Assembly: GCA_035653295.1 (NCBI GenBank)
Contig: DASRCB010000014.1
Span: forward strand, 1-30,100
Length of the DNA stretch: 30,100 bases
Reading direction: 5' to 3'
Origin: DASRCB01 sp035653295
GTDB taxonomy: Bacteria > Acidobacteriota > Terriglobia > Bryobacterales > Bryobacteraceae
In this document: in pieces, positions 1-7,622 of the stretch
Layout of the letters: every line of letters begins with the position of its first letter
Numbering within the stretch: position 1 is the stretch's first letter
Program-made: the position numbers and the translations under genes
The notes under the pieces: generated by a model
What the model saw: the letters and a program-made list of their open reading frames with translations, nothing else
What the model was told of the DNA's origin: nothing
The model's database searches: none

Positions 1-594
1 AGGGCATCCGCAAGATCGACATCACCCTTTCCGTATTGGATGTGCAGCAACTCGTGGACGAGCGTTGTTTCCTGTGACTGCTGCAGGGTAAGCCCCGCAG
101 ATGGCTCATTAAAGAACGCTGGGGCGAGGACGACCCTTTTCCGGATTGCATTGCCCGGGCCCTGCAATACAAGAGCGTCAGCCGCAGCCTCCTGCAGCAA
201 GGATCCGAGTGTTTCCGTGCCATAGTTTCCGTTGCCTGTCAGCGAGAATGCGGGAGAACCAGCTACCTGCGTGTTCCTGGCGTCGTAAAAAGTCACATTC
301 GTGGCGAGTGATCCAGGAGCATTGGTCGGCAAAACATCTTACAGTGCGTCCGGAGGTCTCCAATGGTCAATGCCTCTAGTGCCTTATCAACCGCCTCTTG
401 CAGATAAATGACGCCACAAGCGGATCGATGCCCCCAGACGCAAAAACGTAAGATCTGTGGTCCGCTGGCGGATCGAGTCCCGTAGGATCGCTCCGATTAA
501 CGGGATCGCCCATGACGTACGCATGCCGATTGAAGCTCTGCGGATTTCCTGTATCCATGCTTGTGCCGTAGGGATCAGGGCTCAAAAGCCTCTC
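1..594 (-). pseudogene. Orphan RHS core tail with HELLH metallopeptidase C-terminal domain, frameshifted and partial
   Basis: Seen: read leftward, the frame from about 594 encodes the end of an RHS repeat-associated core (RLLSPDPYG, then NPQSFNRHAYVMGDPVNRSD and PTGL). The reading then moves through two other frames: a helical-looking stretch (VIYLQEAVDKALEAL, about 414-370), and from about 338 to the left edge an open frame of about 110 codons containing ETTLVHELLHIQYGKGDVDL. HELLH is at 42-56. A TAG at 595-597 cuts the RHS part from anything upstream, and a TAA lies at 339-341. Known: RHS polymorphic toxins carry a conserved core ending near DPxGL followed by a variable toxin domain, and HExxH is the zinc-binding and catalytic motif of zincin peptidases. 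Inference: this is a decayed RHS 'tip' whose effector was a zinc peptidase. The third zinc ligand would lie beyond base 1. The number of lesions argues for a pseudogene rather than sequencing error. Confidence 0.7.
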
Positions 595-609
595 CTAACG
601 CTTCACTGC

Positions 610-1212
610 TCACCAATCGAATGTCACTCTTCTCCTCATCTCCTCTAAATACAGCGAGAGCGTCTTGTACTCATTGGCAGGGGCCACCAGGCCCAGAACA
701 TAAACGATGCCTGTATCGTCTTCCTTTACGGAGCGGCGGAGAGCCACGATCAGGACTTGCGTGATATCGTGGCCTCGTGCGTCTCGGTAGGTCGCGACGG
801 CCCGACGAGCAGGCGCGGGTCCAAGTAAGGACGCGGTCCTGCTCACGATTTTCGTGCCGGCGTGATCGGCCTTGATTTGTTGAACGTAGTCCTCTAGCGC
901 CTCCGCGGCAGATTCGGACCCTCCCGCATTAAAGTGTGCATTGAACCACAGGGCGCCTTCTGATCGCTTGACGATTATGCGGATGCCATGATTCGGTAAT
1001 GGCGGCCGAGCAATGCATCCCGCAGTGCCTTGCGGCACATAAACCGAGTAGCCGTAGTTATTGTTCGAATAAGTCTGGCTCGGTGCGACCGTTTCTGAAT
1101 TGCCATCGCAGCGCTCCGACTCACATGCAGATACCAGGCTGACCAATGCTAAAAGTACCGGCCATGCAAATGCGCCGTGATCACTGCGGGATCTGTATGC
1201 CTTGATACGCAT
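610..1212 (-). CDS. Putative lipoprotein, possible immunity-type protein beside RHS tails
   Basis: An intact 200-aa frame. I chose the ATG at 1212 because it is followed directly by a signal sequence: basic start (MRIKAYRSR), hydrophobic core (WPVLLALVSLVSA), and Cys in a lipobox-like VSAC at about residue 30. The longer in-frame extension is only the out-of-frame shadow of the neighbouring RHS tail. The mature part has no motif I recognise; it contains a hydrophobic beta-like segment (ITQVLIVAL) and a charged C-terminus (EEMRRRVTFDW). The start overlaps the end of the upstream RHS tail by 32 bases, and the stop is followed within 16 bases by the second RHS tail. Known: immunity genes usually sit directly 3' of RHS toxin tips. 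Inference: an immunity or accessory role is suggested by position only. It could equally be an unrelated envelope lipoprotein. Confidence 0.65.
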   Translation of the reverse strand: MRIKAYRSRSDHGAFAWPVLLALVSLVSACESERCDGNSETVAPSQTYSNNNYGYSVYVPQGTAGCIARPPLPNHGIRIIVKRSEGALWFNAHFNAGGSESAAEALEDYVQQIKADHAGTKIVSRTASLLGPAPARRAVATYRDARGHDITQVLIVALRRSVKEDDTGIVYVLGLVAPANEYKTLSLYLEEMRRRVTFDW

Positions 1213-1422
1213 AGTGTCCGTGGTCGCTTCCATTTGGGTTGCCGTCCGCATCGTGAGCGAAGAGGTGGTGGCGGGCGCCGGTCGGATCACTGTTGTTAAT
1301 CGGATCGCCTTCCACGTACCCGTATTGATTCCGTGTTTGCGGATCGCCTGCATTCATTCCTGTGTGGTTCCTGGCGGGTTCACGCTTGCGCCGTACAGGT
1401 CCGCGCTGAGGAACGTGCCCAT
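1181..1422 (-). pseudogene. Second orphan RHS core tail, frameshifted
   Basis: Two frames together spell an RHS core end. MGTFLSADLYGASVNP reads from 1422 in one frame, which ends at a TGA. NAGDPQTRNQYGYVEGDP followed by INNSDPTG continues in the frame that stops at 1181. A one-base shift near the VNP/RNHTG junction (about 1375) would join them. After DPTG only about 32 residues remain, rich in His, Asp and Gly (starting ARHHLFAHDADGNPNG), so any toxin tip here is very short or truncated. Upstream, the frame runs back without a stop into the PD40 pseudogene; that join looks accidental, because the RHS start is in the other frame. Known: such displaced core-tail plus tip cassettes are typical of rhs and cdi loci. 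Confidence 0.65.
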
Positions 1423-1437
1423 GGGGGCTGTAACTGT

Positions 1438-2433
1438 TCAAATACCCCTCCGCGGATGATGGCTCGACGTCGCATCTCATCCATCCGACGGTTCCATGGT
1501 TTATCCTGCACTCGGACCCCTTGATTACGGTCCTTCTGCCGGTTTGCACGTCAATATTCTCCAGCGTCGAGAAATAGAGCGCAGCGGCGCAGCGAACCTG
1601 TGATTTGGCTATAACGAGAGACCTCGAATCGGGAGACCACGACAGCCCCGCCTCTCCGGAATCGCCAAGGTCTCTGACTTTCGCTGCTCGCTCCCCATCA
1701 ACGAGGACAATCCGTCCGTCGCGGACGACAGCGATCCATCGTCCGTCGGGTGACCAGGTTGCGCGACTCAGCCATAACCCGCCCGCCGACCGCACGCCCG
1801 CTGGTACCCCCTTTATAGTCCGGGCAACACCATCGGCCATCCGAACGATCGTCAGGAACCTGGTATTGTGCCCAACGATTTGTGTTCCATCTGGGGAGAT
1901 CGCGCCGGCCCCGTCGCGACAATTTACTCCTGTCGGTGTTGGCAAACGCGTCAGGTGGCCATTGGCAGCTTCCAATTTAAACATGCATGTACCAGAGCCG
2001 GCGTTCTTTGAGGAGCCAGTGACAAAGACGGCGCCCGACGCATGGGACGCGGTAATACTCCAAACGGGATGTAGTTCAGCCGATCCGGGTATGACCGTCT
2101 CACGCGGCGGTTGAAGGTCATTGTTATGATTCCGGCCAAGCTCGGAAGAAGGCTCACGCCGTAGATCGTCCTGCCGTTTGTATCAAACGCCATGGCCCAA
2201 AAGTGCTGAGGCACGCTGGGTGGCATAGCAACTGACAAGAGCGGGGCACCAACAGGAAACAAGTTGATCTCCACAGGGCTCAGCGGTCCTTCTCCACCGT
2301 GTACGTACGCTGGACAGAATGCGTTCTCAGACGCGAATGCGAAAAAAGGACTGACGCTTAAGACAGCACAATAGATGACCAGAGCTGCCGCAGCGGGTGT
2401 AATGGCACCGAGTCGCAACGTTCCTGAACACAT
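1438..2433 (-). pseudogene. PD40/TolB-like beta-propeller protein, one-base frameshift
   Basis: The ATG at 2433 starts a protein with a membrane-anchor or signal segment (residues about 11-35, AAAALVIYCAVLSVSPFFAF) followed by propeller-type sequence (WAMAFDTNGRTIYGVSLL). At about 2110 the frame is lost: MTFN is followed by nonsense. One additional C would give MTFNPPRETVIPGSAELHPV and continue in the next frame through repeated PD40 motifs (ISPDGTQIVG, WSPDGRWIAVV, LSWSPDSRSLVIA). Known: PD40 (WD40-like TolB) repeats have the xSPDGxxI/L pattern. The 3' end is unclear: the second frame runs on into the RHS tail. The same propeller type forms the C-terminal half of the neighbouring kinase. Whether the missing base is a mutation or an assembly error cannot be decided here. 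Confidence 0.7.
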
Positions 2434-2618
2434 GAAGTGAGTGGCAGGCGCAGGTTATCGCGATTCGCGATACGTGCCAATATGGCAAAATCGCGCAGTT
2501 GTAAGGCAATGGAGGGAGATTACTGCATCCTGGGTGATTTCACGCCGGGAGAATACGCATATTTCGGTATCGCCACGGCCGCTCTACCCGCGATCGGGCT
2601 GGCCCTGAAACCGCAGGC

Positions 2619-5261
2619 CTAAAATCCCTCCAACATCCACGCGTTACTATCCATCGTCGCCCCCGCGCAGGCGATCCACTTTCCGTTTGGCGAAGGGATG
2701 CCCCACGTCTGGGTCGAGCCGGGTTGCCGCCAGATCAGAGTGGGACGGCCCTGCAAATCCGTGTGCAGAAGGCGCACACCCATGGAAGGAGAAACGTCGC
2801 CCACGTACAAACCACGGCCATCACGCGCCCAGTCGAGCGTATTCAGCGTGGACGTGCCCTGAACCACGAACTCGCGCACCGTCCGCCCCTGCGCATCCAC
2901 CACGCGAATGCGATTACCCGGAGGCCTCGTCGCCGCGATCGGAATTTGTTCACTGGAGGAGTCCACAGCAACTGCCCATGCGAACAGCTTCCCGTCCGGC
3001 GAGATGTCGATCTGCGTCCCCACGTCGTGCGCCTCGAACAATTTCGGACCTCGGCCTTTGATCGGGTCCAGCGCATCCACCTCCACATCCGTGCCCCGGA
3101 ACGTCTGCATCATGCATGGGCCAGCGCGGGAGCAGCGGAAATCGGCCTGCTTCTCGTCGCCCACCACCTCGTATGGCCGGCCGCCATCCACTGACACGCG
3201 TCGAATGGCAATCGAGACAGGCCGGTTCGTGGGCATCACGTTGTACAGGGCCCACCGCCCATCGGCCGTGATTCGCGGGCCCACCGCCATGAGCGGCCCG
3301 AACGTGAGCGCTACCGCCGTATCCTTGTCCAGATCCTGGCGGTAGACCTGGAACACCCCGCTCCGATTCGAGAAAAAGAGCACCGCGCGGCTGTCGGCCG
3401 TCCAGGCCGTCGGCTGGTCCTCCCGCTCGTCGAGCGTGAGGCGCCGCGCCCCATCCATCTTCAGCCCGTCCGCGCTCAGACGCCCGATATACACATCCGA
3501 TTGCCCGTGCTGGCGCAGCACCGAGATCCGGCGCCCGTCCTGCGACACGTGCACGTTCGTCAGCATCGAATCGATCCACGACGCGGCCTTGCGCGGCTGC
3601 CCGGCCGCGCGGAAGGTCCGCGGATCGAGCGGCAGAATCCAAAGCGAGTCTTCCGGATGCCCGGCGGTCCACGGCCCCATGGCCACCACCAGCCGGTCCG
3701 GCGCGATCCAGTCCAGTGCCTCGATGGCCATCTTCGTCGTGAACACGGTGGTCGCCGGGCCGCCCAGCGGGTCCACAATCGAGATGGTCGCCCCAACGAG
3801 TCCGACCCGTTCATCCAGAGTGGTGATGGCGTATGCCAGCCGCCGCGCGTCCGGCGACCACGCCGGCGGCGCCGCATACGTCGGTGGAGGGATGGCGAAC
3901 AACTGCCGCATGTTCGCCCCGCTCGCTTCGGAAATCCAGATCGCCGTGCCCCGGTCATAGAGCAGCCACGCGCCATCGGGCGACGGAATGCCGGCTCCCA
4001 CGCGATGCATGGCGCCGGAGCGCGAGTCGATGGTCCAGGTCACCGGTGGCAGGCCCGGCTCGGTCCGCGTGGCCACCACCATACCGTTGGGATACCAGGA
4101 GCGCACCACGAAGCCGGCCGTTTCCGCAATGTCGCGCATCGCCGCGCCGCGCACCTCGCCGATATGCACTCCGCGCACGTCGGAGAACGCAACCGACCGG
4201 CCATCCGGCGAAAGGGCTTGCCCGGTAACCGGCATATCCGACGGATTCGCCGTCAGCGCGCGCAGAGTCGCTTCGCCGGGCGGGTTCGTTGTGAACGTGA
4301 GGTGGCCGCGGGACAGCAGCACGATCGCACTGAGCACAACAGCCGCGGCGATCGCGCCTGCCATCAATAGTGGAGATCGCCGGCCGCTGCTCGGACGAGC
4401 GGATGCGGCGCACAGCGCTTCCAAATCGGCGTGCAGCTCTGCCGTGGTCTGATAACGCCGTTCGCGGTCTTTCATCAGGCAACGGCCGATGATCCGTTGC
4501 AGCTCCTCCGGCACACGCGGGTTCAGGTCGTCGATCGGGCGCGGGTTGTCGTTCAGCAACTTGTCAATGACGATAGCCGGCGTGCCGCCCGGGAACGCTT
4601 CGCGGCCGGTGGCCATCTCATAAAGGACCAGGCCGAAGGAAAAAATGTCGGTGCGCGCGTCCAGTTCCTCCCCGCGCGCCTGCTCCGGTGACATGTAGTT
4701 GAGCGTGCCCAGCGCGCTGCCCGGCAGCGTACCGAAGTCGCTTCCGCTGATCGTGGTTTCGTCCGATCCGCCTCCCGCGCGGCTCTTCACGGCTACCGGC
4801 CGCGCCAGCCCGAAGTCCAGAATCTTCACGTGCCCGCGAGTGGTGACGAACAGGTTCGACGGCTTGATATCGCGATGGATGATGCCCCGCTGGTGCGCCG
4901 CGTCCAGCGCATCGGCAATCTGCACCGCCCAATCCAGGAGTTTCTGCTCCTCGACCGCAACGCCGGCCATGCGCTCCTTCAGCGTCGCGCCTTCCAGCAG
5001 TTCCATGACCAGGAATGGCCGCCCGCCATGACGGCCGATGTCGAAAATCGTGCAGATGCCGGGGTGATTCAGCGCGGATGCGGTCCGCGCTTCGCGGCGG
5101 AAACGCTCCAGCGCCTCGGTATTTTCGGCCAGGCGCTCGGGAAGGAATTTGATGGCCACAGGCCGGTCGAGGCGCACGTCTTCGCCGCGATACACCACGC
5201 CCATGCCGCCGGCGCCCAGTTCGCCGACGATGCGATAGTGTGATACGACCTCGCCGATCAT
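2619..5261 (-). CDS. Serine/threonine protein kinase with PD40 beta-propeller domain
   Basis: 880 aa, ATG at 5261. The N-terminal half is a complete Hanks-type kinase: Gly-rich loop LGAGGMGVVY (15-24), VAIK lysine K38, catalytic HRDIKPSN (129-136), DFG (149-151), and an SPEQARG segment in the APE position. All catalytic residues are present, so it should phosphorylate Ser/Thr. A single hydrophobic segment (LLMAGAIAAAVVLSAIVLL, near residue 300) follows, placing the kinase in the cytoplasm and the rest outside. The C-terminal ~550 aa carry PD40-like motifs (LSPDGRSVAF, PSPDGAWLLY, WSPDARRLAYA, ISPDGKLFAWA), predicted to fold as a beta-propeller sensor or scaffold. This architecture is common and highly paralogous in Acidobacteriota. 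It is transcribed divergently from the enolase-superfamily gene, 56 bases apart. Its ligand and substrates cannot be told from sequence. Confidence 0.95.
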   Translation of the reverse strand: MIGEVVSHYRIVGELGAGGMGVVYRGEDVRLDRPVAIKFLPERLAENTEALERFRREARTASALNHPGICTIFDIGRHGGRPFLVMELLEGATLKERMAGVAVEEQKLLDWAVQIADALDAAHQRGIIHRDIKPSNLFVTTRGHVKILDFGLARPVAVKSRAGGGSDETTISGSDFGTLPGSALGTLNYMSPEQARGEELDARTDIFSFGLVLYEMATGREAFPGGTPAIVIDKLLNDNPRPIDDLNPRVPEELQRIIGRCLMKDRERRYQTTAELHADLEALCAASARPSSGRRSPLLMAGAIAAAVVLSAIVLLSRGHLTFTTNPPGEATLRALTANPSDMPVTGQALSPDGRSVAFSDVRGVHIGEVRGAAMRDIAETAGFVVRSWYPNGMVVATRTEPGLPPVTWTIDSRSGAMHRVGAGIPSPDGAWLLYDRGTAIWISEASGANMRQLFAIPPPTYAAPPAWSPDARRLAYAITTLDERVGLVGATISIVDPLGGPATTVFTTKMAIEALDWIAPDRLVVAMGPWTAGHPEDSLWILPLDPRTFRAAGQPRKAASWIDSMLTNVHVSQDGRRISVLRQHGQSDVYIGRLSADGLKMDGARRLTLDEREDQPTAWTADSRAVLFFSNRSGVFQVYRQDLDKDTAVALTFGPLMAVGPRITADGRWALYNVMPTNRPVSIAIRRVSVDGGRPYEVVGDEKQADFRCSRAGPCMMQTFRGTDVEVDALDPIKGRGPKLFEAHDVGTQIDISPDGKLFAWAVAVDSSSEQIPIAATRPPGNRIRVVDAQGRTVREFVVQGTSTLNTLDWARDGRGLYVGDVSPSMGVRLLHTDLQGRPTLIWRQPGSTQTWGIPSPNGKWIACAGATMDSNAWMLEGF

Positions 5262-5303
5262 TCAGCGCCAGCAGAATAACACGCACCACCCCCCGCTTTG
5301 GCA

Positions 5304-5309
5304 TACAAT
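5304..5309 (+). promoter_or_regulatory. Candidate -10 element (TACAAT) of the enolase-superfamily gene
   Basis: TACAAT lies 8 bases before the ATG at 5318, with no Shine-Dalgarno sequence between. If used, transcription would start almost at the ATG, giving a leaderless or very short-leader mRNA. No clear -35 was identified. Confidence 0.4.
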
Positions 5310-5317
5310 GCGAGGCG

Positions 5318-6661
5318 ATGCGCAATCGAATACCGGGCCGGCGCTCATTCATGAAGACCGCCTGCGCGGCGGCCGCATTCTGGCCTGACCATCTGCTGGA
5401 AGCCCTGCCGCAGAACACGAACACCAGCTCCAAACCGTCCGAACTGAAGATCACCGACATGCGCGTGGCCGTGGTAGCGCGCGCACCCTTCACCTGTCCG
5501 ATCCTGCGCCTCGACACCAACCAGGGCATTTACGGACTGGGTGAAGTGCGCGACGGGGCCAGCAAGACCTACGCCCTGATGCTGAAGAGCCGCATCGTGG
5601 GTGAAAACCCGTGCAATGTCGAGAAGATCTTCCGTAAGATACGCCAGTTCGGCGGACCGGCCCGCCAGGGTGGCGGCGTCTGCGGTATCGAGATGGCGCT
5701 GTGGGACCTCGCCGGCAAGGCCTACAACGTTCCCGTGTATCAGATGATCGGAGGCCGATACCGCGACCGCATCCGCTGCTACGCCGATACCGTCGAATCC
5801 CACGACCCGCAAATTTACGGCCGCCGTCTGAAGGGCCGCGTGGACCAGGGCTTCACGTGGCTGAAGATGGACCTCGGCATCGACATGATTCAGGACAAGC
5901 CGGGCATGATCGTCCGCCCCCTCGGCATGGACCCGACGCGCGACGTGGTGCAGGTGCAGCACCCCTTCACTGGTGTCCAGATCACCGACAAAGGCGTCGC
6001 CGCCATGGCCGATTATGTCGCCGCGGTGCGCGAGATCGTGGGCATGGACGTGCCCCTCTCCATGGACCACTTCGGCCATATCGACGTCAACTCCTGCATC
6101 CGCCTCGGCAAGGGCCTGCAGAAATACAACCCGGCGTGGCTCGAAGACATGATCCCCTGGTATTACACCGACCTGTGGAAGGAGATCACCAGTGAGTTAG
6201 ACGTGCCGACGCTCACCGGCGAAGACATCTATCTCCGCGATGGGTTCGAGCCGCTCTGTAAGAATCATGCGGTCGATCTGATCCACCCCGACCTCGCTAC
6301 CGCCGGCGGCATCCTTGAAACGAAGCGCATCGGCGATATGGCGCAGGATTACGGGGTCGGCATGGCCATGCACTTCGCCGGCACGCCGGTTTCCTGCATG
6401 GCCAGCGCACACTGCGCCGCCGCCACGCAGAATTTCCTCGTACTGGAGAACCATTCCGTCGAAGTTCCCTGGTGGAACGATCTGGTGGAAGGGGTCGAGA
6501 AGCCGATCGCGAATCGGGGATTTATCACCGTTCCGGAGAAGCCCGGACTCGGGGTAACTCTCAACGACGACGTCATGAAGCAGCACCTGCTCGAGCCCGG
6601 GTACTTCGCGCCCACGCCGGAGTGGGACGGCGAAAAGAGCTGGGACCGCATCTTCTCCTGA
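5318..6661 (+). CDS. Mandelate racemase/muconate lactonizing (enolase superfamily) enzyme with Tat-like signal
   Basis: 447 aa. The ATG at 5318 was chosen over the upstream in-frame ATG at 5240, which overlaps the divergent kinase gene. The start gives a twin-arginine-like leader (GRRSFMK, then TACAAAAF), so export in folded form is likely. The fold shows the family order: N-terminal capping domain up to about residue 130, then the barrel with a K-x-D strand (WLKMDLG) and three likely Mg ligands in successive strands: D of PLSMDHFGH, E of PAWLEDMIPW, E of TLTGEDIY. A late D/H pair (LIHPDLAT and MAMHFAGTP) fits the His-Asp dyad of mandelate racemase-type members. The substrate, probably a sugar acid undergoing dehydration or epimerisation, cannot be named. 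The next gene starts 4 bases after the stop, so the two are probably co-transcribed. Confidence 0.88.
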   Translation: MRNRIPGRRSFMKTACAAAAFWPDHLLEALPQNTNTSSKPSELKITDMRVAVVARAPFTCPILRLDTNQGIYGLGEVRDGASKTYALMLKSRIVGENPCNVEKIFRKIRQFGGPARQGGGVCGIEMALWDLAGKAYNVPVYQMIGGRYRDRIRCYADTVESHDPQIYGRRLKGRVDQGFTWLKMDLGIDMIQDKPGMIVRPLGMDPTRDVVQVQHPFTGVQITDKGVAAMADYVAAVREIVGMDVPLSMDHFGHIDVNSCIRLGKGLQKYNPAWLEDMIPWYYTDLWKEITSELDVPTLTGEDIYLRDGFEPLCKNHAVDLIHPDLATAGGILETKRIGDMAQDYGVGMAMHFAGTPVSCMASAHCAAATQNFLVLENHSVEVPWWNDLVEGVEKPIANRGFITVPEKPGLGVTLNDDVMKQHLLEPGYFAPTPEWDGEKSWDRIFS

Positions 6662-6665
6662 CGGC

Positions 6666-7577
6666 ATGGGGCTCCTTCCCTTCAAGCTGGTTTATCACCC
6701 TGGTTACGACCTCAACCTTGGCGAGCACGTATTTCCATCGAAGAAGTACGCACTCATTCGCGAGCAGTTCCTGCGGCAGCACTTCGCCGACGAATCGGAT
6801 TTCGACCGGCCGGAGGCGGCCACTGACGAAGACATCCTGCTGGTGCACGACCCCGGCTGGGTGCAGCGCCTGAAAGACGGAACCCTGAGCTACGTGGAGT
6901 TACTGCGTCTGGAGATTCCGTATTCCCGGCCCATGGTGGACGCGTTCTGGCTGGCGGCCGGCGGATCGATCCGCGCGGCGCGGAACGCTCTGAGGGACCG
7001 CGTCAGCTACAACATTGGCGGCGGATTCCATCACGCCTTCCGCGAGCACGGCGAGGGTTTCTGCGCGATCCACGATGTTGCCGTAGCCATCCGCCGGCTG
7101 CAGACCGACGGCCAGATCGAGCGCGCCATGGTGGTCGACTGCGATGTCCACCAGGGCAACGGAACAGCCAGCCTCTTCGCCACCGATACGACGGTGTTCA
7201 CCATCTCGCTGCACCAGCTCAACAACTATCCCAGCGAGAAGCCGCCATCCGACATCGATGTGGACCTCCCCGATGGCGTGGGCGACACGGAGTATCTGGA
7301 AAAGCTGCGCGACGCGCTGGCCTCGGGTTTCGCGGAGTTCCGCCCCGACCTCATCATGTATATCGCCGGCGCAGATCCGTATCGAGAGGACCAGCTCGGC
7401 GGCCTGGCGCTCACGGAGAGCGGTCTGAAGGCGCGCGATGCAATGGTGCTCGGTTCAGCGGTCCAGCGCGGCATTCCGGTGGCGATCACGCTCGCCGGCG
7501 GATACGCCTGGAACACCGCCGATACCGTAGCCATCCACTGCAACACCGCCCAGGCCGCGCTAGTGTCCTGCTTCTGA
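6666..7577 (+). CDS. Histone deacetylase family hydrolase, 3' end altered by IS insertion
   Basis: 303 aa, ATG at 6666, directly behind the enolase-superfamily gene. It has the arginase/deacetylase-fold signatures of the HDAC/AcuC/acetylpolyamine amidohydrolase family: GGGFHHAF with the catalytic His pair, VDCDVHQGNGT supplying the Asp and His zinc ligands, GADPYREDQLGG with the third Asp ligand, and LAGGYAW near the end. It probably removes acetyl groups from a small amide or a protein lysine; the substrate is unknown. An IS630 element is inserted after codon 299 (AAL): the last residues VSCF and the TGA come from the element's left inverted repeat. Removing the element and one TA copy leaves the frame open for about 24 more codons, so the original end was different. 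All catalytic motifs remain, so activity may be preserved. Confidence 0.9.
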   Translation: MGLLPFKLVYHPGYDLNLGEHVFPSKKYALIREQFLRQHFADESDFDRPEAATDEDILLVHDPGWVQRLKDGTLSYVELLRLEIPYSRPMVDAFWLAAGGSIRAARNALRDRVSYNIGGGFHHAFREHGEGFCAIHDVAVAIRRLQTDGQIERAMVVDCDVHQGNGTASLFATDTTVFTISLHQLNNYPSEKPPSDIDVDLPDGVGDTEYLEKLRDALASGFAEFRPDLIMYIAGADPYREDQLGGLALTESGLKARDAMVLGSAVQRGIPVAITLAGGYAWNTADTVAIHCNTAQAALVSCF

Positions 7578-7580
7578 ATT
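7563..7580 (+). repeat. IS630 left terminal inverted repeat
   Basis: 18 bp identical to the complement of 8685-8702. It contains the TGA (7575-7577) that now terminates the interrupted deacetylase gene. Confidence 0.95.
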
Positions 7581-7622
7581 TCCTGGACTGGGCAACAGAA
7601 CCGGTTTATCCTGGGTCTGCTT

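Noticed and set aside
2437..2622. A 61-codon frame between the PD40 pseudogene and the kinase
   Set aside because: No ribosome binding site, no recognisable domain; its stop overlaps the kinase stop. The second half (DFTPGEYAYFGIA) looks protein-like, so it may be a gene fragment, but support is too weak for a call.
5240..5317. Upstream ATG for the enolase-superfamily gene
   Set aside because: It would overlap the divergent kinase start and bury the twin-arginine leader in the middle of the protein.
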